A stretch of DNA of 64,000 bases from the NCBI GenBank assembly GCA_003952965.2, contig RXIC02000502.1:48066-112065 (forward strand), written 5' to 3'. The notes under the pieces are model-generated. The model made no database searches. It saw nothing but the letters and a program-made list of their open reading frames with translations, and was not told the DNA's origin. Positions within the stretch are counted from its first letter, which is position 1. Each line of letters starts with the position of its first letter. Source of the stretch: Morella rubra. Taxonomy: Eukaryota > Streptophyta > Magnoliopsida > Fagales > Myricaceae. Shown here in pieces: positions 12,290 to 24,951 of this stretch. The position numbers and the translations under genes were made by a program.

Positions 12290-12545
12290 GTTCGAACAGT
12301 ACATTTTGGTTCGAACGAGTTTTTTATGCACTGTGTAACTTAATTGTATCACGTTCGAACAAGATAATGTGGTTCAAATAAGGTGTTTGCTTTTGATCTG
12401 AAACGCACCGTGTAACTTAACTGCATTATGTTCGAACAAGAGCATGTAGTTCGAACGAAGGTTACGTACTGATTAACTTAATTTCTTAACGCACTGTTTA
12501 ACTTAAGAACAATCCTGTTTGAAAGACATTAAGTTCATTCGAACA
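12290..12545. repeat. CACTA-1 internal GTTCGAAC cluster
   Basis: GTTCGAAC is at 12290, 12309, 12353, 12430 and 12449. The array sits downstream of the accessory gene and upstream of the transposase region. Inverted pairs such as GTTCGAACAG/GGTTCGAACGAG are spaced 15-20 bp apart. It may mark the end of an older, shorter element or be a second regulatory array. Confidence 0.7.
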
Positions 12546-14237
12546 AGATTGCCGGAAAAACAAAAGAAATACTTGGCGTCACGAGACTGAGAATTCCCGT
12601 ACGCAGTTCACCTACAATGAGGAGAAAGACGGACATTCGCAGAGCTCTCCAGCTTGGGTATCTCTTTTCCACCATCGTCCTTCTTTTGGTTTGCATCTGG
12701 TAAGTTATTTCTGCCCATTAACCTATTTGTTTACATTTTCTTCTCATTGAAACAAAAATCCCAACTTTTAACGCATCTACCCATTCCGTCAGTTGGCCTT
12801 TTTTTCTTGGTTGCTGTGAGTTCGGGCAAACAAAGGGGAAAGCAATGCTTAGGTAAGCTTTTGATTTTCTGATAATGAGATTTGGTTGCTGTTCGTATTT
12901 TTTCAGTTATTACTGTGAGTAGTTTTTTCAATTTTGCGACAAGGAATTTGGTTGATAAGTTGGGATTTATTCTGTGATGTAGTTATTGTTTTGTTTTGTT
13001 TTGGTTGCTGAGAATGAGATTTATCCTTGCTTTGTTTCGGCACTAGGATAATTTGTTTTGTTATGGCTCTGTTTTGGCATGTATTGTATTTGTCCTCTTG
13101 TGTATTTTATTTTCCTCTTGTGTATCTTATTTGTCCCTTTCATTTGTTTTCAATACCTGCATTGGCCCAAAAATCGCATGAAGATTTCCATCTTTAGGCA
13201 AGTGTAAAGTATTAGCAACTTTGTATTTTAGGAAGAATTGAGCTTCTTAAATTAATGATTTTAATGCGCTCCAATATTGATTTTAATGTGCACAATCAAA
13301 TGATTTTAATGATTGTAAAGGGAATAATTTCCTGATCTTTTAGGCTCTTCTACCTTATCTCTTATTGACATAATTTTTAGTTACGGTGAAACTTCTCAAT
13401 TGCAGGTTTTCGTATTTTTAATTAGTACAGCTAGTCTTCATTTTCCCTTGGTTTTCCAGATTTGGTTTGAAATAATATTATACTTTAAAATTTTTCGAAC
13501 ATACCATGCTCCATTTTTTGAGATGTTTGATAACCCAATCAAACGGGAAAATTGTTATGCTTTGTGGTACGATTTATTTTTTTGAAAACTTTTGGATGAT
13601 GTGTATTAAGAATACATAAACAATTAATGTTTAGGGAGTTGCTGAGCAAATTGCTGCATATTTCTCAATATGCTCTTCCATGATCTTCGTATTTTCCATT
13701 AATGCTCTTGATTTGTTGAGTTGGGTTTAATGAATATGTTTGTGAGTATTGTTGACCAAAGTGGCTTGTGTTTGATATGATCTTGCATAACTTGATGTAT
13801 GTGTTGCATGTATGCATATTAGCCTTACCCGTTTGAGAATTACTGTATGACATGCACCAAGAATGTCAAACAGTAATTCTTGAATTGTCCAAGTTTGGAC
13901 AGTTTGAGATTATATGCTCTGTATTGTATGCAATTGACTGATGTTATCTTTCATCTTGTGATGTAGAGATTTCGGTAGGATCTCCCTTTTGTTCTCTGGG
14001 TATATCGGTACGAAGTCATTGTGATTCGTCGAACATAGTCGACAATTCACAACGACTTAGTACAATGCATATACTTGGAGAACTATAGGGAGATGCTGCC
14101 GAATTTCTATCGAGGTGAAGGATAACATCAGTCATTTGCAATGCAATACATAGCGTATAATCTTCAATGAGATAGGACCAACTACTTTTTCACAAGTAGA
14201 TGAAAGTCATATTGCATGTCTTAGTAAGCTTTGTTGT

Positions 14238-17200
14238 TTGTTGAGTTTTTTAAAGGTGAGAAAGATAGATAAGAGTTGGATGAATGAAACTAATCAATTC
14301 GGGAAGAAGTATTTAGAAGGGGTAAAACAATTTATTATTATGGCACGTGGATGTGTAAATGACAAGAACGAGATTAGGTGCTCTTGTCGGCAGTGTATAA
14401 ATGTATACTTTCAGGAAGTGGGGAAAGTTCAATAAGGATGAAGTGAATGATGCTAACGAACCGATTGAATAAATAGATGAAATATTGGAGGATATCGGTG
14501 TGGGGATGTTTACGGGTACAACATCTGGAGATGGACATAATAATGATGAACTAACTAGAGGGGAATATGGAGCAAAGGACTTTGATCGCCTATTGGAAGA
14601 TGCAAGACGTCCTCTTTATCTAAGTTGTGAGCATTTTTCAAAGTTAGCATTCACGGTACGATTGATGCACATAAAGACCCTACACAACATAAATATTGCA
14701 GCATTTAATATGGTATTAGATTTGATTAAAAAAGCTCTTCCAGAAGGAGAGACACTGCCTAAATCATATAGGGGGCAAGAACATTAAATCGGGGTCTGGG
14801 TCTTGATTATATACCATACATGCATGCATCAATGATTATCTTTTGTTTTGGAAGGAAACAGAGAAGTTAGAAGTGTGCCCGGTATGTGGTGAATCTAGAT
14901 GGGTCAATAGTGCGACAAAAACGGAAGAAAATTCGTAAGAAATTTTTGTGTCACTTCCCATTAATACCAAGATTGCATAAGTTGTTTATTTCAAAGAAGA
15001 CGGCTGAGGACATGAGATGATATAGAGAAAAACGGATCCTGGATGAAAATAATATGAGGCATTCAATAAACTTGTTGGTGTGGAAAGAATTCGAAAAGGA
15101 ACTTGAATAGTTGGACGGGAAGCTCGCAATGTTTGTCTTGGGCTAGCCGCCGATGGATTTAATCCATTTGGCAATATGAGTACAAGTTATAGCATGTGGC
15201 TAGTGGTGCTTATGCCATCCAATTTGCCACCTTGGAAGTGCATGAAGATCTATTCTTTATGATGACGTTACTTATTTCCAGACCAAGATCTCCAAGAAAC
15301 AATGTTGATGTTCACAACCTTTGGTGGAAGAGTTGAAAATATTATGGGTTGAAGGTGTTCGTACATTTGATGCGTCAACATTTAGTTATTTTCAAATGCA
15401 TGCAGCAGTGATGTGGACTATCAATGATTTTTCGGCGTACGGTAATTTATCTGGTGGAGTACGAAGGGAAAATTGGCATGTCCGGCGTGTAACCAATCTA
15501 CTTCTTCTAAATATCTATCACACTGTAGAAAGATGTGATACATGGGTCATTGTCGTTATTTACCAATGGATCACAGTTAGAGGAAGAATTGAACAATGTT
15601 TGATGGTGAAGAAGAGTATGGGCTACCACCAAGTGAATTGTCAGGTGAGGATATATTAATGCAGTTGACGAGGGTAAGACCAGTACAGTTTAGTAAAGCT
15701 TTGAAGAAGAGAAAACATACTGAGGAGGAGTTGAATTGGACAAAGAAGAGTATCTTTTTTGAGTTACATACTGGTCAACTTTAAAAGTGCCCCACAATTT
15801 GGATGTTATGCATATTGAGAAAAATATATGAGAATATTATCCATTGTTGAATATTGAGGGTAAGACGAAAGATACAGTGAACTCTCGAAAGGATTTAGCT
15901 AAGATGAAGGTGAGGAGGGATTTACATCTACAACCTCGTGGTCAATCTTATGTTATCCCGCATTCATGTTATACCTTAACAAAGAAAGAGATTGTTGATT
16001 TTGTAATTGTGAGAAATGTAAAGTTTCCAGATAGGTATGCTTCTAATATCTCTTGTTGTGTAAAAGAGAAGGAAGGTAAAATTACCGGAATGAAAAGCCA
16101 CGATTGTGACGTATTTATATAGCGTTTGCTTCCGATTGCGATTTGTGGTTATTTGAGCAAAGATGTTCAAGTTGCAATAACAGAGCTGAGCTTATTTTTC
16201 AGGGATTTGTGTTAACGTACATTAAATATAGATGTCTTGAGGTGTTTGGACGAAGATATTGGCATGATCTTATGTAAGTTGGAGAGAATATTTTCACCTT
16301 CATTGTTTGATGTAATGGTTCATTTGGCTGTCCACCTTCCTCGTGAAGCTATCTTGCTCACTAGCCCAGTACAATATCGATGGATGTATCCAATGGAGCG
16401 ATTTTTGGGGAGACTTAAACGATTTGCACGCAATAAAGCACGTGCAAATGAGTCAATTGCTGAGGAATATGTGGATTACGAGTGTCTGACATTCTGTTCT
16501 ATGCATCTTGGTGGAGTTGAGACACGTTTTAACAGAGGGGACATAAAATATTGTTGGAGGAAATGAACATCTGACACGTGATAAGTTCAATATTTTTTCA
16601 TAAGATGTCAGGACATTAGGAGCTGAAGTAGGGTATGATTTGTTGGGAGCAGAGTTCAGAAAAGCTAGATGGTACGTGTTGAACAATTGCTCTGAGATTG
16701 ATGCATACCTGAAGTAAGTTCTCAATTATATTTCATATTGGTATTTTTCATTTTCAATTTCTTTACGTACATTTTTATTGATTAATGATATAACTTTAGT
16801 GAGCATATTGACATTCTAAAGAGACAAAATTCAACCAATGTCGAGAGTCAGCATGAGGAAGAGTTTACAGAGTAGTTCAAGAAACGTGTATGAATTCTTA
16901 ACTAAAAATACATTTATTCCGTTTATATTGATATTATTTCGTACAATTTGTTTGTCATGTACTATTAATATGTTTTGTTTTCATGTTCATGTGGTCCTGA
17001 TGAATGTGCTAAACAATACTCTGGATGTATTGTTGGAGGGGTTAGGTATCACACTACTAACCGAGAACAATGCTGTAAAACTCAAAATAGTGGTGGTTGT
17101 TTTGGGAGATCACGATGGGAAAGATATTGATTTTTACTGTGTGGTATTGGATATCTTTGCATTACGATATTTACGAGGGAATGTCGTGTACTTATTCAAG

Positions 17201-17850
17201 TGTGATTGGTGGGATGTGGAAAAATAAAATGTTGGTATATGTACAGATAAATATTTTACAAGTGTGAACACATCTTGCAAATGGTACCAAAATGATCCAT
17301 TCATGCTTTGTAATCAAGATAATGAAGTATTTTATTTACCTAACACTAAGTTGGATGGTCTTTGGCGGGTGGTTGAAAAACTTGGTGATAGAAATATTAT
17401 GATATTCTTGAAGTGGTAGACAGTGTGACAAGGAGATTGAAGAGACAATACTGAATGAAGCATATCAAGAAACTGAGTCTTTCAGCTCTTTGTAGATTTT
17501 GGAGATTATGATTTGATCCCATTGCATCGAAATGATGTTGAGCCCAAAACTATAGATGCTTCGACCGAAGTAGAGGAAATGGTTGAAGAAGACGACTTTA
17601 TAGATGATGAAAGTGAGAAGGAAGAAGTCACCACCAATGAAGAAGAAGTTTGTCTATTTCTACTGATGATGACACGTTCACCGATGATATGTAAAGATTG
17701 TATTTTAACCTGTCAGGTTAGCATCATGATGATTAGTGGAAAACTTCAGCGATCCGCTCTTACCGTTTCATCAAACCATGGGAGACTTCCCAACCTATGC
17801 AACCTACCCCAAGTACAGCGCCGAGGGTGTCGGGTGAAACACCTTTAAGC
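14238..17850 (+). pseudogene. TNP2-type CACTA transposase, broken
   Basis: This encoded the transposase that cuts the element. The N-terminal transposase-associated domain is at 14238-14435 ('KSWMNETNQFGKKYLEGV' then a cysteine pair). The TNP2 core begins near 14560 ('FDRLLEDARRPLY', 'LSCEHFSKLAFTVRLMHIK') and continues in shifting frames with stops to about 15780. A DUF4218-like block lies at 16237-16566 ('MVHLAVHLPREA', 'YPMERFLGRLKRFARNKA') and a DUF4216-like block at about 17080-17230 ('VVLDIFALRY ... VYLFKCDWWDV'). An acidic linker follows at 17513-17680. This domain order is standard for plant TNP2 genes. Many stops and frame changes show that it is inactive. Confidence 0.82.
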
Positions 17851-17981
17851 AGTCCTCCTCTTGCATAGAGTAGCGTGGCCTATATGTTCTCTAAACTTTA
17901 TACTACTTTTGGTAAGATTGATTTCAACTATGCATTCAAACAGGTTTTAATCTTCTAACTCACTTGTATTTTTTTTTTAGC

Positions 17982-19269
17982 AACTGCACCTGCTAGACAT
18001 GGGCGTGGGAAGTCAAGAGGAGTGCCTTTTGCCAAAGTGTGGGCGAGTGCTAAGATGCCAGTCATTATCCCCGATGGGCACCGGGGCACAGATGGTGATG
18101 AATCTGGTCGTCTTGCAACATTGATTGGAACTCTAGTTCGAATGCATGCTCCATTTGGTACGCCGACCTGGGCAAAGGTTCTGAATTCTTTAAAGAATAT
18201 ATCAGGGAGCGTGTTTTGGTATGTATCTAATTGTTTAATACATCGCCCTCACATATGTTACTAATTTATTTTTGTGTTCTTTTTACAGGATGACTTCGAG
18301 CTCAATTGTGATCGACAGGAAGATAGAGAAACTGTGAATTCTATAATGAATGCGGCTTTTAAAATTCACAAGGCGAAACTACACAAACATTTTAAGAAAT
18401 TCGAGAGTAAGGATGAAGCATTGTAACATCGACCAGCAGATACGTCTGTAGAAAATTGGATTGCATGCTGTGAACTATTCTCCCAACTTTCTTATTAGGT
18501 AATTGTTTCATGAAAAGCAATGACGTTTTTTAATGACAAGCAGATATGGATGTTATTGCATTTGCAGGAGCGTAGTCGAATTAACACCAATAATAAAGCG
18601 AAATTGAAGGTACACCATACTGGTGGTTCAAGACCATTGTTTGGCATAGAAAGAAATTGGTAAGTATATTACATAATTATTACCACATTTTAATTTCACA
18701 GATTAGCTAAATTTTCTTTCTTTTGACCTATGAATTGTGCAGCAAGACCCCGAGGTTGGAACACCAACAGCTGCGGATTTATACAGTAAGATGCATCATA
18801 AAAAAAATGGCGAAGGGTGGGTGTCTGATGTTGCTAGAGAAAATTATGTACGTAAATTTTTTCATATTATTTTGAAAGATTAGTCTATTATGTTAATACA
18901 ATCCATAATTTAGTTTTATGATTGTATGAGAAGATGGTGGATATCCAATCCCAATCAACTATAGAGTTAGGAGCACCAAAAGACGTTGACATTTTTACTC
19001 AAGTCCTTGGGAAAAGATCTCGCTATGTGAGAGGTTTGGGTCGCTCTGTGAAGCCTATTGCTGCCTCATCCTCTACTATGACCATACAAAGGGATTTCGA
19101 GCTTGTTCGTGAGGAAGAGGCAGCTAAAGCTACAATATAAGAGCTGAAGTCAAGGCTGAGCGAGTTTGATGACCTAAAAAACCAACAAGCAGAAATGCAG
19201 CAGGAGCAGAGGCAAATTCAAAAGCAACTTCAACTACTTAAGGCACAATTTACGCAACGAGATTCGTAG
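17982..19269 (+). pseudogene. TNPA-like protein (plant transposase of the Ptta/En/Spm family), broken
   Basis: This is the second classic CACTA gene, whose product binds subterminal repeats in maize Spm. It starts after an acceptor-like T-run and AG (17981). Exons include 'HGRGKSRGVPFAKVWA' and 'LATLIGTLVRMHAPFGTPTW' (to about 18220), a second segment from about 18290 ('DDFELNCDRQEDRETVN'), then 'GWVSDVARENY' (18820-18850). The last part has 'DIFTQVLGKRSRYVRGLGRSV' near 18990-19050 and a glutamine-rich coiled coil to the TAG at 19267-19269. Several GT-AG introns fit between segments. At least two in-frame stops (about 18424 and 19138) break it. Confidence 0.8.
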
Positions 19270-19616
19270 GTAGGACTTCATTGAAAAATTATAAGGTTTT
19301 CATTGAGGGTTTTGATATTGTTGATAGCTTTTGGTATTGTTCCTAGTTTTGGATTAAGTTTTTGAATGTTAGAACATTTTCTAGGATTTGAACTTATGTG
19401 AACTAGATACACTTGTTTTTGTAATATTATGACTTGTACAACTTTGGTATTTTTTTAACTTCATCTTACATTTGTGTATTGAGATATTTGTGTTGGTTGA
19501 GAAATTTATGGAATATTTGAAGTTTGTGTTGGTTGAGAGATTTATGGAATATTTGTTTTGGTATTTGTAATTTGAGAATATCAGGTTTCATTTGTGATTC
19601 TGTAAAAAGACAACAC

Positions 19617-19795
19617 GTTCGAACAGGTAACTCGTTCGAACCAATCTTTTCGCTTACTTTCTCGATTTTAACGTTTAAAAGAATTATTAGAAAATTGAAA
19701 TCAAAAAAAGTATTTATTGTTCGAATATGTCAAAGGTTTTCAACGAGAATTTTTGTCATAATACGTTCGTTCGAACAGTTTATTATCGTTCGAAC
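19617..19795. repeat. CACTA-1 right subterminal repeats (GTTCGAAC)
   Basis: Exact palindromes are at 19617, 19634, 19769 and 19788. They mirror the left array and support the placement of the right end at 20042. The last 150 bp also holds 'agcgacgaaa' type repeats shared with the left terminal 100 bp. Confidence 0.85.
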
Positions 19796-20042
19796 GAGAA
19801 TTAGGAATTATGTTGTCACTAAAAGTTTCTATGTGGTTGGCAATTATCTTCAATTATCTTCACCAAGAAAAAAGGGGGTCGCTGAAAGTCAAATTTTCAG
19901 CGAAATGATTTTTGCCCGTTGACTTTTTTGTGTCACCACCAAATTTTATCACTGATGACTTTCAGCTGGTAACCTTTAGCAACGAAATTCCTATCTTCAG
20001 TGACGAAAATTTTCACCACTGAAGGTGAAAACTGTTGTAGTG

Positions 20043-20291
20043 ACTCTAGAAAACTTTACGCAGCTGGTAGTTCATACATACGACATTAGAACATCTTCAG
20101 CCATTGGAATACCAATGACTGCCTTGAATCTTCAACACTCGCCCATATCCAACGACAATGCCAAGTTCCAGTTCCAGTTCTCCCCCTTGGTCCTATGTAC
20201 AAATTTGCTCCAGGCTTCTCCTGTAGTAGCTTATTGGAAGAAGACACGAGCTGCATGGAATGGCTTGGGAAGCAAATGAAAAACTCGGTTA
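20043..20291 (+). pseudogene. UGT76-like glycosyltransferase, middle of exon 2
   Basis: The sequence resumes directly from 8967: the ACT codon is duplicated by the CACTA insertion, and the reading continues TLENFTQLVV, then 'DIRTSSAI'. Frame changes follow, then '[19 protein letters not shown]' (about 20195-20253), a known UGT76-type stretch, and 'KQMKNSVI' at 20265-20291. The Copia LTR begins immediately after. The C-terminal half, including the UDP-sugar binding PSPG box, is not found downstream of the Copia, so it was deleted or moved. Confidence 0.87.
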
Positions 20292-20510
20292 TATTAGCAC
20301 ACTATCCTCTACTAAGGAGACCTCAGCACAGGACGTGTCCCTTTCCTAAGGATTCTAGAATAGTCTTTTATTCTTGTATATTCTAGAATAGCATTCTGTT
20401 AGCATATATTCTTTCCGTTGCTAAGATGCTCGGCATTTTTTACTATATATATTATACTGCTGCTGTCATGCAATATATGAGGGAAACATTTTTTACCTAA
20501 AGGTCCAATA
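20292..20510 (+). repeat. 5' LTR of the Copia element
   Basis: It begins TATTAGCACAC and ends GGTCCAATA. The ends are TA...TA rather than the canonical TG...CA. It contains 'tttactatatatatt', a possible TATA box. It differs from the 3' LTR at only a modest number of positions, so the insertion is not very old compared with the other repeats. Confidence 0.9.
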
Positions 20511-20522
20511 TGGTATCAGAGC
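20511..20522 (+). other. primer-binding site (initiator Met tRNA type)
   Basis: TGGTATCAGAGC directly follows the 5' LTR. This is the standard plant Copia site complementary to the 3' end of initiator methionine tRNA. Confidence 0.9.
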
Positions 20523-20567
20523 CTCTGTGACCATCGTCGTTTTTTGCTCCCCTTCTTTTGCTTTATC

Positions 20568-23500
20568 ATGGCGGAACCTGTCTTCGATGTTAGTGACCCA
20601 CCTCTTTCCCCACACAGTACCTCTTTCCCCACCACTATTATCTCTTCTCTGCCTCACTTTGTTATGGTAAAGCTCATGCACGAGAACTACCTTCTCTGGC
20701 GTACACAGATGACTCCCTACCTTCTGGAGTAGTGTTTTTATCACTTTGTTGATGACACCTCCTCTGTCCCTTCCCCTGTTCTTCCCTCGTCTACTACTCC
20801 CAACCCTGAGTACGTTCAGTGGCTTTAACAGGATCAGATGATCCTCAGTGCACTGATATCTTCTCTTTCTGAGCCTCTTATTGCTCAGGTCATTGGTTTC
20901 TCCTCTGCCTCAGCTGTTTGGGCCACCCTTGAGTCTCTTTTTTAGTCTCAATCACAATCTCGGCTTGTTCATTTGCAATATCAGCTGCCTACGCTTGAAA
21001 AAGGCTCCGATTAAGCTACTGAGTATTTTTGCAAACTCAAGAACCTTAGTGACATACTTGCAGCTACTAGTAAGCAACTCTCATCCACTGAGCTCCTGAC
21101 CTATTTGCTTGCTGGTCTTGGCCCCAAATATGACTCTTTTGTCACATCTCTCACCACTCGTCTTGAGCCGATTTCTCTTGACCGACTGTATAGTCATCTT
21201 CTGTCTCATGAGTCATGCCTTAAGCATCACTCCTCTTAGACACCCTCTCCTGAAATGTCAGCCAATGTTTCTACGAAGTCCTCTTCTGGTGGCAATGGTC
21301 GAGGTGGTCGTGATAGTAACTCCAATGGTCGGGGTAGCAATGGGCGCTGTTTCAACTCTCGTGGTGTGGTGGGGGTAACCGTGCTCGTAACACTAGTCGT
21401 GGTGCTCCTATGTTTTCACCAGAAAATTGCCCTATATGTCAAGTGTGTTAGAAACCTGGTCATACAGCTCTCAGCTGCTACAATCTGGTTTAATCAGGCC
21501 TTCCAGAGTGAGCCTTCTCCTCATATGGCCTATTACAGCTCTTCGGCCTCCTCCCCTGATGCTGCTTGGTATCCATATACGGCAGCTACCAACCATGTGA
21601 CATTTGAGCTCTCCAATATCAATCTTCAGTCCTTCGAGTGTGCTGGTAATGATCAGCTCCGTGTTGGTGATGGTAATACCCTTCCCATTCGTCACATTGG
21701 ATCCTCTACTTTTTCTCCTTCACACCATACGTTTCTTCTTCACCGTTTGTTACATGTTCCAGATATCACGAAATATCTCATGACTGTTCGTGAAGACAAT
21801 AATGTATTTTTTCAATTCCACTCACATTCTTTTCTTGTGAAGGATATCGAGTCGGGGACCACTCTACTCCAAGGAAACACTGATAAAGGTATGCAAGTGT
21901 TCCCCTCTACTGCTCCACCTTAAGCTCACCTTGCTTCTCTCACTGACTAGCATGCCCATCTTGGTCACCCTGTGTTTTGTGTGGTTCGTCAAGTTTTTCT
22001 TATCATCTGATTTCTCTTCACTCTGCCCGTCCTCCATCAGTCTGTCCAGCTTGTGCTTAGGCCAAAACTCATCGTCTTCCTTACAGTCCTTCTCCTCATC
22101 GGTCATCTGCTCCTTTGGATTTAGTTTTTTCGGATGTATGGGACCTTCTTCTGTTGTCACTCCCCTTGCTTTTCGGTATTATGTATCGTTTGTAGACGAT
22201 TTTAGCAGATTTACGTGGATTTTTCCTATTGTCTACAAATTTGATGTTAAATATATTTTTCTTGCTTTCCAACGTTTTGTTGAACGACAATTTAACCGAA
22301 CTATTAAACAAATCCAAACAGATGGGGGTAGTGAGTATCAGGTCCTCCGGTCTCTCTTCCGTGACTCGGGTATTCACCATCGTATTTCCTGTCCTCATGC
22401 TCATCAGCAGATGGGTTCCATTGAGCGTAAGCATAGCCAAGTTGTTGAAACAGGCCTTGCTCTTTTAGCTCAATCGTCCATGCCCAAATGTTACTGGCCT
22501 GAAGCATTCAGTACTGCGGTTTACTTGATAAATCGTCTCCCTAGTATTGTTCTGCATGGAAAAACTCCTCATGAAACTCTTTTTCACTGTCAGCCTGACT
22601 ACTTCTTCCTTCGGGTATTAAGGTCAGCTTGCTGGCCCAATCTTCGGCCTTTTAATAGGCATAAGATGGACTATCGTTCTCAGCCATGTGTTTTTATGGG
22701 TTACAGCCCTGATCACAAGGGGTACAAGTGCTTGCATCAAGGCTCTGGACATGTCTATGTGTCTCGTGATGTAGTGTTTGATGAGAATCTATTTCCTTTT
22801 GCTATGTCTCCTTCGCATGAGTCTGTTCCAGTGCCCTCCTCTGTTCTGCCTCTTCCTTCTCCTCTCACTGTGTCTTCTAGGTCCGACTCATGTTCTTCCT
22901 TCTGGTTTGTTTGCTCAGCTACAAACACTTCCAATTGCCACTCCTCTCATAGACACTCCTCCCCTAGACACTTCTCCTATAAACACTGGTCCTGAACCTC
23001 CTCCACATGAGTCCTCCTCTCTCGTGTCTCCTGTTTTGTAACCTCCACCTCAACCTGTGCCTCCTTAACATCACCACATGGTGACTCGATCTCAAACAAA
23101 TTCTTTGAGACCGAGTTAACTACGGGATGAGACTGTTAAATGGCCTCCACCTTAGATACATCAAACTGCTCTCACCTCAGTGCCCGATGACTCCACTTGT
23201 GTTACTGAAGCTTCTCGCTTCCCTGAATGGCACCCTGCCATGGAAACAGAATTTCGGGCTCTGTTGTCGAATTAGACTTGGCAGCTTATGCCTCCCACTT
23301 CACATCAGAACATCATTGGTTGCCATTGGATCTTCAAAACCAAGCGCAAGGCTGACGGCTTTCTTGAGCGTTACAAAGCCCGCTTGGTGGCTAAGAGCTT
23401 CCACTAACAAGCTGGCATTGACTATGGTGATACCTTCAGCCCTTTTGTCAAAACCAGCACGGTTCGCTTGGTCCTTGCTATTACAGTGTCTTCCGGTTGG

Positions 23501-24790
23501 GCTTTGAGGCAGCTTGATGTTCAAAACGCCTTCCTCCATGGTGACCTTCAGGAGGAAGTGTTTATGCAATAGCCACCATCATTTGTTCATCCTGATTTTC
23601 CTTCCCATGTCTGTCGACTTCGCAAGGCCTTGTATGGCCTTAAACAAGCTCCTTGGTCCTGGTTTTCCCGTCTCAGTTCATGCATGCTGCAACTTGGTTT
23701 TTCTGCTTCACAGGCTGACACCAGTTTATTCATTTATACTGCTGGTTCTCAGTTGGTTTACATTCTGGTGTATGTGGATGATTTCATCATCAGTAGTTCC
23801 TCACTTCCGCTTGTGCAACACTTCATCGATTTTATTGGTAGCTGATTTTCCCGTGAAGGATTTAGGTGATCTTCACTATTTTTTGGGCGTCGAGGTTCGG
23901 TCTACTCCCACTGGTATTTGTCTTTCTCAACTAAAGTATATACTAGATCTTCTTAAGAAGACTAACATGCTGTTGGCCAAAACAGTTTCTTCACCAATGG
24001 CAACCTCTGTCAAACTGTCGGCCTTTGATGGTTCTCTTTTTGATGATGCCACCCTATACCGCAGCACCATTGGGAGTTTACAGTACCTCTCTTTTACGCG
24101 CCCTGATGTCACTTTTGCTGTCAGTAAGGTATGTCAATTCATGCATGCTTCACGGGATATACACTGGCAGACGGTTAAGAGAATCCTACTCTACTTGAAA
24201 CACACGGCCTCCTTTGGTCTTCATCTTCAGCGCTCCTCTACACCTACCCTCAATGCATTCAGTGATGCAGATTGGGCTGACTGTTTGATGACCGTTGGTC
24301 CACCGGTGGTTTTCGAATTTTCTATGGTTCCAATCTTATTTATTGGAACTCCCGTAAACAGCAAACCATGGCTCGCTCAAGCACGGAAGCTGAATACAAA
24401 TCCCTCGCCAATACAATTGTCAAAATTCTTTGGGTTCAGTCCTTGCTTAAGGAGCTTTGTACTTTTTTCCCTGCTGCTCCTTTGCTGTGGTGTGATAATC
24501 TTGGTGCAGCATATTTGTCAGCTAACCTTGTTTTTCACTCCCGCACCAAGCATGTGGAGATCGATTTTCATTTTGTTAGGGATCGTGTTGCTACTAAGAC
24601 CCTGTCCGTTGCCTTCATTTCCAGCAAGGATCAGCTTGCTGATATCTTTACGAAGCCCCTGGTTTCCACTCGATTTCATCAGTTTAGGTCAAGTCTCACC
24701 GTCTTGCCTTCACCATTGGACTCGAGGGGGGCTATTAGCACACTATCCTCTACTAAGGACACCTCAGCATTGGATGTGTCCCTCTCCTAA
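20568..24790 (+). pseudogene. Copia gag-pol polyprotein, broken
   Basis: ATG 20568 opens MAEPVFDVSDPP. Gag runs to about 21240 ('MVKLMHENYLLWRTQMTPYL'), and a zinc knuckle 'CPICQVC' with 'KPGHTALSC' lies at about 21429-21470. The protease/pre-integrase part is at 21500-21900. The integrase core is at about 22160-22600 ('FVDDFSRFTWIFP', 'QTDGGSEYQ', 'SIERKH'). Reverse transcriptase is at about 23200-24200 ('DVQNAFLHG', 'LYGLKQAPWSWF', 'ILVYVDDFIIS'). RNase H is at 24368-24700 ('[12 protein letters not shown]', '[13 protein letters not shown]', 'LADIFTKPL'). Numerous in-frame stops and a frameshift near 23842 make it inactive. The final frame runs into the 3' LTR. Confidence 0.88.
24722..24732 (+). 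other. polypurine tract of the Copia element
   Basis: A purine-rich run, tcgaggggggc, lies directly before the 3' LTR. It would prime plus-strand DNA synthesis. Confidence 0.75.
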
Positions 24791-24951
24791 GGATTCTAGA
24801 ATAGTCTTTTATCCTTGTATATTCTAGAATAGCATTCTGTTAGCATATATTCTTTCCGCTGCTATGATGCTTGGCATTTTTTACTATATATATTGTACTG
24901 CTGCTATCATGCAATATATGAGGGAAACATTCTTTACCTAAAGGTCCAATA
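24733..24951 (+). repeat. 3' LTR of the Copia element
   Basis: This is 219 bp, the same length as the 5' LTR, and begins TATTAGCACAC. Confidence 0.9.

Larger units (their letters stand above)
8968..20042 (+). mobile_element. CACTA (En/Spm) DNA transposon, CACTA-1
   Basis: The left end reads CACTACAACAG and the right end CTGTTGTAGTG, an exact inverted pair. Both flanks carry ACT (8965-8967 and 20043-20045), the 3-bp target duplication expected for CACTA. The element is 11,075 bp. Subterminal arrays of GTTCGAAC lie at the left (9088-9729) and right (19617-19795), with an internal array at 12290-12456. Genes in order are an accessory 'plant transposon protein' ORF (about 10640-11620), a TNP2-type transposase (14238-17850) and a TNPA-like protein (17982-19269). 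Stretches 9860-10620, 11640-12280 and 12550-14230 show no coding motif and may be introns and leaders. All genes contain stops, so the copy is not expected to be autonomous now. Confidence 0.93.
20292..24951 (+). mobile_element. Ty1/Copia LTR retrotransposon, degenerate full-length
   Basis: Two similar LTRs of 219 bp (20292-20510 and 24733-24951) flank a broken gag-pol. A primer-binding site TGGTATCAGAGC follows the 5' LTR directly, and a purine tract, tcgaggggggc, precedes the 3' LTR. The domain order is GAG, protease, integrase, reverse transcriptase, RNase H, which defines Copia. The short LTRs and 4.66-kb length suggest a small lineage such as Ale, though this is a guess. The flanks (ggtta and cctac) do not form a target duplication, so one side was probably rearranged after insertion. 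Confidence 0.93.

Noticed and set aside
22096-22507. Minus-strand frames across the Copia integrase
   Set aside because: They are antisense shadows of the plus-strand pol; no homology of their own.
20292-24951. Possibility of Ty3/Gypsy class
   Set aside because: The integrase precedes reverse transcriptase, which is the Copia order.
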